From Olsenella profusa F0195 (lineage in GTDB: Bacteria; Actinomycetota; Coriobacteriia; Coriobacteriales; Atopobiaceae), in contig NZ_AWEZ01000073.1 of the NCBI RefSeq assembly GCF_000468755.1, positions 84,675 through 148,674 of the forward strand: 64,000 nucleotides of DNA, given 5' to 3'. The position numbers and the translations under genes were made by a program. A model generated the notes under the pieces. It ran no database searches. It was not told the origin of the DNA and saw nothing but the letters and a program-made list of their open reading frames with translations. Of this stretch, positions 57,784 to 64,000 are shown one piece after another. Within the stretch, counting starts at the first letter, position 1; each line of letters begins with the position of its first letter.

Positions 57784-58560
57784 ATGGATATGAACGAGCG
57801 TCGCGAACGTATCGTCGAGCTGGTCAACCAGGAGGGGAGCGTTGCCTTCTCGCAGTTGAAGAGGGCTTTCCCCGACGTGAGCGACATGACCCTGCGAACC
57901 GACCTCAAGGCGCTCGACCAGCAGCGCAGCATCATTCGCGTGCACGGCGGGGTCCGTTCGGTGGGCTATGCCATCGGAACGGACGACCTGTTGGCAAACC
58001 GCAGCTCTCGCAGCGTGGCGCAGAAGGGCGAGATCGCACGCAAGGCGATCGAGCTCATACGTCCCAACACGACGATATTCGTCGATTCGGGCAGCACCAC
58101 CACGGCCATGGCGGCGGCCCTGCCCGACATGCGCCTGCTCGTCTTCACCAACTCGCTGACGGTCGCTATCGAACTCGCCCGTCTCAATCAGGTCGTGACC
58201 TACCTGATCGGCGGGCAGCTCAATCGTGCCTCGATGAGCATCTCGGGGGCGCGAGCCACCAATAGCCTGCGCATGCTTGCGTTTGACCAGCTCTTTCTAG
58301 GCGTCACGGCCTATGAGCGCAGGGGTGGCTTCTCCTGTGGGCTCGATGACGAGGCGGTCTTCAAGGCCACCTGCATGAAGTGTGCCAGCGAGACCATCGT
58401 CCTCATGGATTCGAGCAAGGAGGGCAAGCGCACCACCTTCCCCATCTGTGGGCTGGCGGAAGTTGACAGGATCGTCTCCGATGGCGGGCTCTCCCAAGAG
58501 CTGCTTGACGACTGCGCGAGCGCGGGCGTGGAGGTCGTCCAGGCCTCGGCGCGCCCCTGA
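57784..58560 (+). CDS. DeoR-family transcriptional regulator
   Basis: A 258-residue regulator with the DeoR helix-turn-helix (RERIVELVNQEGSVAFSQLK; VSDMTLRTDLKALD) and a C-terminal sugar-phosphate sensor domain (IFVDSGSTTTAMAAAL; QLFLGVTAY). It follows the dehydrogenase gene and most likely binds the ACTTTTG-type operators at 56.1-56.3 kb, repressing both the PTS and the dehydrogenase. The start codon is ATG at 57784, with a second ATG at 57790. Confidence 0.9.
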   Translation: MDMNERRERIVELVNQEGSVAFSQLKRAFPDVSDMTLRTDLKALDQQRSIIRVHGGVRSVGYAIGTDDLLANRSSRSVAQKGEIARKAIELIRPNTTIFVDSGSTTTAMAAALPDMRLLVFTNSLTVAIELARLNQVVTYLIGGQLNRASMSISGARATNSLRMLAFDQLFLGVTAYERRGGFSCGLDDEAVFKATCMKCASETIVLMDSSKEGKRTTFPICGLAEVDRIVSDGGLSQELLDDCASAGVEVVQASARP

Positions 58561-58580
58561 CGCCGGAGGCCCATGGCCAG

Positions 58581-59132
58581 CTAGGCACTGTCAAGGGCAC
58601 GGAAGAGGAATGTGCCCTCCTCGTACACGCCATAGCTGTGCGTGCCATCCTTGGGGATGCCCACGGAGCCGGGGTTGAAGCACCAGATGCCTGGGTGCGC
58701 CTCGCTTTTCGCATGCACCTTCTTGTGCGTATGGCCGTATACGATGGTGCTGCCCGCAGGCAGGGGTGGCATGCGGTCGACGGAGTTGTGGATGCCCGGC
58801 CCCCATACGTGCCCATGGGTCAGGAAGAGCGTGCAGTCTGCGTCCGGATCATAGAGGGCCGTGCTCTCGGACATGAGGGAGAAGCCCAGCACCATCTGGT
58901 CCACCTCGGCATCACAGTTGCCCCGCACGGCGATTACCTGGTCGGCAATGGGGCTCAGCATCTCGATCACGCGCTTGGGTGCATAGTCCGCCGGCAGCTC
59001 GTTGCGCGGACCGTGGTAGAGGAGGTCGCCGAGCAGCACCACGCGATCCGGGCTCTCACGCTCGATGGCGCTCATGAGCCTGGCACACCAGTCTGCCGCG
59101 CCATGGATGTCCGATGCGATGAGCAGTCTCAT
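58581..59132 (-). CDS. Metallophosphoesterase, YfcE/MJ0936 type
   Basis: A 183-residue phosphodiesterase with the metal-binding motifs LIASDIHG, VVLLGDLLYHGP, AVRGNCD, FLTHGH and VYGHTHKK, and the final FNPGSVGIPKDG. It hydrolyses phosphodiester substrates in vitro with Mn; the physiological substrate is unknown. The start at 59132 gives the family N-terminus MRLLIASD. It is convergent with the DeoR gene. Confidence 0.9.
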   Translation of the reverse strand: MRLLIASDIHGAADWCARLMSAIERESPDRVVLLGDLLYHGPRNELPADYAPKRVIEMLSPIADQVIAVRGNCDAEVDQMVLGFSLMSESTALYDPDADCTLFLTHGHVWGPGIHNSVDRMPPLPAGSTIVYGHTHKKVHAKSEAHPGIWCFNPGSVGIPKDGTHSYGVYEEGTFLFRALDSA

Positions 59133-59462
59133 GGATGCCTCCAGCTCCGCCCGCCCGTGCCTGTAGGGTTCTCGCCTACAGAGCACTCTAGGACTGTGCG
59201 CACGCCGCTGTCCCTGGTTCGCGCAAAGCTCACAAAACGCTTTCACGGTGCCATGCCCACCATCCGACCAGGTTGGTGGGTGCGAGACGGACGTCCGTCT
59301 TACGCATCGGCTTTATGGTGCGAATGACACTAAATCTCATGTAAAGAGACTTAGATAATGTATAGAATCTAAGCGCATGGGAACAAGTAACAACGTATGC
59401 CAGTGCGAACAAGGCTTTCGGGTGCGCCAGGCTCCCGTGAGCGCGGGGAAAGGAACATCACC
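59133..59462. promoter_or_regulatory. dnaK control region with HAIR-like inverted repeats
   Basis: CTAAATCTC (59330-59338), a seven-base gap and GAGACTTAG (59346-59354) form an inverted repeat with one mismatch; overlapping it CTTAGAT (59350-59356) pairs exactly with ATCTAAG (59367-59373), gap ten. The first has the seven-base spacing of the actinobacterial HAIR operator bound by HspR. A GATAAT at 59354-59359 may be the -10. A perfect palindrome, AGACGGACGTCCGTCT, lies at 59285-59300. No gene in this gap. Confidence 0.65.
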
Positions 59463-61379
59463 ATGAGCAAGATTCTGGGCATCGACCTTGGCACCACCAA
59501 CTCTGCGATGGCCGTTCTCGAGGGAGGCGAGCCCACCATCATCGTGAACGCCGAGGGCGACCGCACCACCCCCTCCGTCGTGGGCTTCCGTCAGGATGGC
59601 GACCGCGTGGTGGGCAAGGCCGCCAAGAACCAGGCCGTCACCAACGCGAAGAACACCGTGTTCTCCATCAAGCGCTTCATGGGCCGCCGCTACGACGAGG
59701 TCGGCTCCGAGCTCAAGACCGTGCCCTACAAGGTCAAGCCCGGTACGGGCGGCCGCGCCGTGGTGGAGATCGAGGGTGAGGACTACACGCCCGAGCAGGT
59801 CAGTGCCATGATCCTCTCCAAGATGAAGGCGGACGCCGAGAAGTACCTGGGCGAGGCCGTCACGGATGCCGTCATCACCGTGCCCGCCTACTTCAACGAC
59901 GCCCAGCGCCAGGCCACGAAGGATGCCGGCAAGATCGCCGGCCTCAATGTGCAGCGCATCGTCAACGAGCCCACGGCCGCGGCCTTGGCCTATGGCCTGG
60001 ACAAGCAGAACCAGGAGCAGAAGGTCCTGGTCTTCGACCTGGGCGGTGGTACGTTCGACGTCTCCATCCTGGATCTCGCGGACGGCGTGATCGAGGTGCT
60101 CGCCACCAACGGCGACAACCACCTGGGTGGCGACGACTGGGACCAGAAGGTCATAGACTGGATGGCCGAGAAGTTCCAGCAGGAGAATGGCATCGACCTG
60201 CGTAAGGATCCCATGGCGCTCCAGCGCCTCAAGGAGGCCGCCGAGAACGCCAAGAAGGAGCTCTCGAGCGCCCAGCAGGCGGACGTCAACCTGCCGTTCA
60301 TCGCCATGGACGCCAATGGCCCCAAGAACCTCATGTACACGCTGACGCGTGCCGAGTTCGAGCGCATCACGCGCGACTTGCTCGAGCGCTGCAAGGCGCC
60401 CGTCACCAGCGCGCTTCGCGACGCCAACCTGCAGCTCTCCGACATCAACGAGGTCATTCTCGTGGGCGGCTCCAGTCGTATGCCCGCCGTGCAGGACCTC
60501 GTGAAGCAGATGACCGGCAAGCAGCCCAACATGTCCGTGAACCCCGACGAGGTCGTGGCCGACGGCGCCGCCGTTCAGGCGGGCGTCCTCACGGGCGACG
60601 TGTCCGGCATCCTGCTGCTCGACGTCACGCCGCTCTCCTTGGGCGTGGAGACCATGGGCGGCGTCATGACCAAGATGATCGACCGCAACACCACCATCCC
60701 CACGAGCAAGACCGAGATCTACTCCACGGCTGCCGACAACCAGACGTCCGTCGAGATCAACGTCCTGCAGGGCGAGCGCGAGATGGCTGCCGACAACAAG
60801 AGCCTGGGCAAGTTCAACCTCACCGGCATTCCCGCCGCGCGGCGTGGCGTGCCCCAGATAGAGGTCACGTTCGACATCGACGCCAACGGCATCGTGAAGG
60901 TGACGGCCAAGGACAAGGGCACCGGCAAGCAGCAGCAGATCACCATCTCCGGCTCCACAGCCCTCTCGGACGACGAGGTCGACCGCATGGTGAAGGATGC
61001 CGAGTCCCATGCCGAGGAGGACAAGAAGCACAAGGACGAGATCGAGGTCCGCAACCAGACCGACAGCCTGTGCTACTCCACTGAGCAGACGCTCAAGGAC
61101 TTGGGTGACAAGGCTCCCGCCGATGTGAGGAAGCAGGTCGAGGATGCCGTGGCCGAGGCAAAGAAGGCGCTTGACGGCACCGACGTCGATGCCATCAAGG
61201 CCGCGGGCGAGAAGCTCCAGGAGGTTGGCCACAAGCTGGCGGAGATCGTCTACTCCGACGCCAACGCCCAGGCATCAGGCGCCAGCGGCGACGCCTCGGG
61301 CGCACAGGCCGCGGGCAATACCGACGATGTGGTTGACGCAGACTACGAGGTCGTCGATGACGACAAGGACAACAAGTAG
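59463..61379 (+). CDS. dnaK: Chaperone DnaK (Hsp70)
   Basis: A 638-residue Hsp70. The ATPase domain begins [20 protein letters not shown] and has [12 protein letters not shown]; the substrate domain starts near residue 360, and the C-terminus ends in a Gly/Ala/Ser-rich stretch and an acidic [10 protein letters not shown] tail. GGAAAGGAAC precedes the ATG. First gene of the dnaK-grpE-dnaJ-hspR operon, likely repressed by HspR at normal temperature. Confidence 0.97.
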   Translation: MSKILGIDLGTTNSAMAVLEGGEPTIIVNAEGDRTTPSVVGFRQDGDRVVGKAAKNQAVTNAKNTVFSIKRFMGRRYDEVGSELKTVPYKVKPGTGGRAVVEIEGEDYTPEQVSAMILSKMKADAEKYLGEAVTDAVITVPAYFNDAQRQATKDAGKIAGLNVQRIVNEPTAAALAYGLDKQNQEQKVLVFDLGGGTFDVSILDLADGVIEVLATNGDNHLGGDDWDQKVIDWMAEKFQQENGIDLRKDPMALQRLKEAAENAKKELSSAQQADVNLPFIAMDANGPKNLMYTLTRAEFERITRDLLERCKAPVTSALRDANLQLSDINEVILVGGSSRMPAVQDLVKQMTGKQPNMSVNPDEVVADGAAVQAGVLTGDVSGILLLDVTPLSLGVETMGGVMTKMIDRNTTIPTSKTEIYSTAADNQTSVEINVLQGEREMAADNKSLGKFNLTGIPAARRGVPQIEVTFDIDANGIVKVTAKDKGTGKQQQITISGSTALSDDEVDRMVKDAESHAEEDKKHKDEIEVRNQTDSLCYSTEQTLKDLGDKAPADVRKQVEDAVAEAKKALDGTDVDAIKAAGEKLQEVGHKLAEIVYSDANAQASGASGDASGAQAAGNTDDVVDADYEVVDDDKDNK

Positions 61380-61416
61380 TGCCCTTGGTCAGACGCGGCT
61401 CGTAGATGAGACCGGA

Positions 61417-61439
61417 GGGCGGCCCTCATGGGGCCGCCC
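61417..61439 (+). other. Hairpin between dnaK and grpE
   Basis: GGGCGGCCC (61417-61425) pairs perfectly with GGGCCGCCC (61431-61439), loop of five, 24 bases before the grpE start. It may stabilise dnaK mRNA or attenuate the downstream genes, giving more DnaK than cochaperones. Confidence 0.55.
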
Positions 61440-61462
61440 CCTTGGGCGCAGAGGAGGGTGAC

Positions 61463-62269
61463 GTGAACGTGCCAATCGAGGATGACGGGCGCAAGCCCGA
61501 GGAGGCAGGGGCTGACGCCACTGGTGCAGAGACGACGGACGATGTCCGTGCGACGGATGCCACGACTGACGAGGATGCCGAGGAGCGAGCCCGCGTGGAG
61601 GCGGCCATCAAGGCCGGTGAGGAGGCTGCCGAGGAGGATTTCAAGGCGGAGGCAGAGCGTCTGGTCGTTGAGCGCGACGCACTCCAGAGGCAGCTTGATG
61701 GCGTGGCGGATGAGATCGCCGCTGCCAAGAGGCAGGCGGACGACTCCACGGAGCGCCTCGCGCGCCTGCAGGCCGACTGGGAGAACTATCGCCGCCGCAC
61801 CGCGCAGGAGCGCCTCGCCGAGCGCGAGCGCGCTGCGGAGAGGCTGGTGGTGAGCCTGCTCCCCGTGTTGGATGACATGGAGCGCGCGTGTGGACATGCA
61901 CAGGAGAACAATGCGGGCGACGCCGGCGTGATGCAGTTCGTCGAGGGCGTGGAGGCCATTCACGACAAGATGTATGGCGTGCTCAACAAGGAGGGCGTGG
62001 AGGTCATAGACCCCACGGGCGAGGCCTTCGACCCGAGGATCCACCAGGCCGTGGGCCGTGAGGAGGACACCGAGGCCTACGACGAGACGGTGAAGCAGGT
62101 GTATCAGAAGGGCTACCGGATGGGGGGCAAGGTCATCCGCAGCGCGATGGTCATCGTCACCTACGGCGGCCCCAAGCGACCCACCCCCGAGCCCGAGGTG
62201 GCAGCGCCGGAGGAAGGCGCGGAGGGCGCGTGCCCCCAGGGTTCTGCCGACGATGGAGGGGCAGAGTAA
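61463..62269 (+). CDS. grpE: Nucleotide exchange factor GrpE
   Basis: A 268-residue GrpE. An acidic disordered N-terminus (about 1-55) leads to a long coiled coil (AEAERLVVERDALQRQLDGV; ARLQADWENYRRRTAQERLA) and a C-terminal beta wing with VEVIDPTGEAFDPRIHQAV. GTG at 61463 is chosen as the start because GAGGAGGG lies just upstream; an ATG at 61406 sits in the hairpin area without a ribosome binding site. It releases ADP from DnaK. Confidence 0.9.
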   Translation: MNVPIEDDGRKPEEAGADATGAETTDDVRATDATTDEDAEERARVEAAIKAGEEAAEEDFKAEAERLVVERDALQRQLDGVADEIAAAKRQADDSTERLARLQADWENYRRRTAQERLAERERAAERLVVSLLPVLDDMERACGHAQENNAGDAGVMQFVEGVEAIHDKMYGVLNKEGVEVIDPTGEAFDPRIHQAVGREEDTEAYDETVKQVYQKGYRMGGKVIRSAMVIVTYGGPKRPTPEPEVAAPEEGAEGACPQGSADDGGAE

Positions 62270-62378
62270 GGCAACGGCTTGCCAGGTGCCCGGATCGAGG
62301 TGGTTCGGGCGCACCCTTTGAGTTGTCCTGGGCCTAGGCGCCGGACGACGTACAAGCAAGAAGGGAGGCGTTCGCCTC

Positions 62379-63347
62379 ATGGCAGGAAAGAGGAACTACT
62401 ACGACGTCCTTGGCGTGAAGCGTGACGCCACAGACGACCAGATAAAAAAGGCGTTTCGCAAGCTCGCGGCCAGGTATCATCCGGATGCGGGCGGCGACGA
62501 GCAGAAGTTCAAGGAGGTCAGCGAGGCGTACACTACGCTCAGTGACCCCCAGAAGCGTAAGGAATACGATCAGCTGCTGATGTTCGGCGGCATTCCCGGA
62601 TCCGACTTCGGCGGTTCGGGCGGCCGCAATCGCGGCGGCTATACCTACACCACCAACGTCGGCGGCGACTGGGGCGACATCTTCGACAGTATCCGCAACG
62701 GCGATGGTGCCTTCTCGGGCTTCGACTTCTCCACGATCTTTGGCGGCCAGGCTGCGGGAGCACGCACCAGCCGTCCCGTGAAGGGTTCCGACCTGACGAT
62801 GACCATCGAGGTCAGCGCCGACGAGGCCTTCAAGGGCACCCAGCGCAGGGTGACCTTCACCATCCCCTCCACGGGGGAGCGACAGTCGCTCAACGTCAAG
62901 GTTCCGGCGGGAGCCGTCGATGGCGGCAAGCTGCGCTACCGTGGTCGTGGCGAGTATGGCGCCAACGGTGGGGCCCGTGGCGATCTCGTGGTCACCACGC
63001 ACGTGCTTGAGCACCCCCTCTTCAAGCGTGATGGCGCGGATGTGCGCATGGAGCTGCCCATAAGCATGTACGAGGCGGCGCTGGGCGCGGGCATACAGAT
63101 TCCCACGCCCGCAGGAAGGGAGCTGCTGCTCAAGGTTCCCGCCGGTACCCAGGACGGCAAGACGTTCCGCTTCCGTGGCATGGGCGCGCCCGACGTCAAG
63201 CACTCGGGAGGCACCGGAGCGCTCTACGTGACGGTGCGCGTCAAGGTTCCCACGCGGCTTTCCGCAAGGGAGCGTGACGAGCTGCAGGCACTCCGCGATG
63301 AGGACGAGCGTGACTATAGAAGGGGCGTGAATCGCTATGGCGCGTAG
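62379..63347 (+). CDS. DnaJ-like cochaperone lacking the zinc finger (CbpA type)
   Basis: A 322-residue J protein. The J domain (about 1-70) has the HPD motif in RYHPDAGG, followed by a Gly-rich linker with FDFSTIFGG, then two beta C-terminal domains. The four CxxCxGxG repeats of classical DnaJ are absent, so this is a class B protein although it holds the dnaJ position. GAAGGGAGG precedes the start. Its end overlaps hspR by 11 bases. Confidence 0.9.
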   Translation: MAGKRNYYDVLGVKRDATDDQIKKAFRKLAARYHPDAGGDEQKFKEVSEAYTTLSDPQKRKEYDQLLMFGGIPGSDFGGSGGRNRGGYTYTTNVGGDWGDIFDSIRNGDGAFSGFDFSTIFGGQAAGARTSRPVKGSDLTMTIEVSADEAFKGTQRRVTFTIPSTGERQSLNVKVPAGAVDGGKLRYRGRGEYGANGGARGDLVVTTHVLEHPLFKRDGADVRMELPISMYEAALGAGIQIPTPAGRELLLKVPAGTQDGKTFRFRGMGAPDVKHSGGTGALYVTVRVKVPTRLSARERDELQALRDEDERDYRRGVNRYGA

Positions 63348-63780
63348 CGATGAGGACGGGGCCGGCATCCCCGACCGTGCCTCAAAGGACAAGCCGCTGT
63401 ACATGATCAGCGTAGCGGCTGAGCTCACGGGCATGCATCCTCAGACGCTGCGTGTCTATGAGCAGAAGGGGCTCGTGAACCCCGGCCGTTCGCGGGGCAA
63501 CACGCGCCTGTACTCGCGGGGCGACATCGAGCGGCTCAATCTCATCAGCAAGCTCACGGACGAGGGCATCAACCTGGCGGGGGTCGTGCGCATCCTCGAC
63601 ATGCGCGAGCGTGCGGAGGCGCGCGACCAGGAGATAGACCGGCTGCGCTCCCGCGTGCGCAAGCTTGAGGACGAGATACACGAGCTGCGCATACGGGAGC
63701 GGATCACGGCGCTGGCCCGCTACGATGGCGCAAGCCCCGAGCAGGTCATGCGAGGGTTGCTCAAAAGTGCCGACGAGTAG
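63337..63780 (+). CDS. hspR: Heat-shock regulator HspR, MerR family
   Basis: A 147-residue repressor with a MerR helix-turn-helix (ISVAAELTGMHPQTLRVYEQ; GLVNPGRSRGNTRLYS) and a C-terminal coiled coil (EIDRLRSRVRKLEDEIHEL). In actinobacteria HspR binds HAIR sites with DnaK as corepressor. It closes the operon and overlaps the J-protein gene, so its synthesis is coupled. The inverted repeats at 59330-59373 are its likely target. Confidence 0.92.
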   Translation: MARSDEDGAGIPDRASKDKPLYMISVAAELTGMHPQTLRVYEQKGLVNPGRSRGNTRLYSRGDIERLNLISKLTDEGINLAGVVRILDMRERAEARDQEIDRLRSRVRKLEDEIHELRIRERITALARYDGASPEQVMRGLLKSADE

Positions 63781-64000
63781 CCCTCCCTGGGGGAGTGGAG
63801 GGGAGTCGTTCGCACTTTCGCGGCGGCCCCCTTCGAGTCGTATGCAGTCGCGCGGAGGCCCCCCGCGGGTCGTATGCGATTTCTGGGGCCAAAACGGTCC
63901 TCGGGGGCGTCCCTCCCGACGGGGGCAGGCCTTCTGCCTGCGGCTCGCGGAACGCCGGGTCGTCCGCGATTGCGAACGACCCGGGAGGCCGGTCCGAGCG
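63781..64000. repeat. Non-coding region with a reiterated GTCGTnyGC motif
   Basis: After hspR a small stem (CTCCC 63783-63787 with GGGAG 63791-63795) is followed by four copies of a motif like GTCGTATGC: near 63805 (GTCGTTCGC), 63837, 63869 (GTCGTATGCGATT) and 63959 (GTCGTCCGCGATT). The first is also exactly complementary to TGCGAACGAC at 63971-63980. No gene is seen up to the window end. Confidence 0.5.

Overview
The window is about 64 kb of GC-rich bacterial DNA, densely coding, with short spacers and many strong hairpins. Three things point to an anaerobic or fermentative Actinomycetota, probably Coriobacteriia (Olsenella/Atopobiaceae-like): the dnaK-grpE-dnaJ-hspR order with a MerR-type HspR, the many sugar PTS and ABC operons, and the codon and GC profile. 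The genus is an inference. No tRNA, rRNA or CRISPR array was seen.

Layout. (1) 1-720: the 3' part of an IS110-family transposase, cut by the window edge. (2) 960-14912: a carbon/redox island. gldA (minus) diverges from a plus-strand series: cstA, an Fe-S flavoenzyme of the 2,4-dienoyl-CoA reductase type, and an acetoin/2-oxoacid dehydrogenase operon (E1a, E1b, AcoX, E2, E3, a DUF6506 protein). A lipoate-protein ligase sits on the opposite strand. The two outward-facing ends of the island carry the same 3' element, starting at the stop codon and ending in a hairpin. (3) 15065-25515: a LacI regulator diverging from a pentose-type operon: fucose-isomerase-like protein, split transketolase, ribose-type ABC transporter with a DUF2291 lipoprotein, RbsD and ribokinase. 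(4) 25512-27837: a membrane protein and an FGGY (glycerol-kinase-like) kinase. (5) 28044-34343: a lactose/cellobiose-type PTS with RpiR regulator, MupG-like 6-phospho-muramidase, a BadF/MurK-type amino-sugar kinase and the 3' half of anmK. This looks like cell-wall sugar salvage. (6) 34628-35186: a HigBA toxin-antitoxin pair. (7) 35478-42953: MFS transporter, DUF4038-type glycosidase, GH78 rhamnosidase and ROK protein (minus), with a divergent TetR regulator. (8) 43007-48408: a BglG/LicT antiterminator, a RAT/terminator switch, PTS IIBC, a DUF1593 protein and an esterase. (9) 48421-53827: DEAD-box helicase, hexulose-phosphate-synthase-like enzyme, metA, glmS. (10) 54060-58560: a mannitol-type PTS IICBA divergent from a sorbose-1-phosphate-reductase-like dehydrogenase and a DeoR regulator, with clear operators between them. 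(11) 58581-63780: a phosphodiesterase and the heat-shock operon dnaK-grpE-dnaJ-like-hspR. (12) 63781-64000: a non-coding stretch with a reiterated motif.

The unexplained signals judged most worth following are: the matching stop-codon-anchored 3' elements at both ends of the aco island; a family of three intergenic hairpins (13.7, 34.5 and 35.3 kb) with different stems but a shared internal sequence; the structured leader of cstA; the truncated anmK inside the muropeptide locus; and a roughly 95-residue basic insertion inside the helicase core. All function calls come from reading motifs, without database searches.
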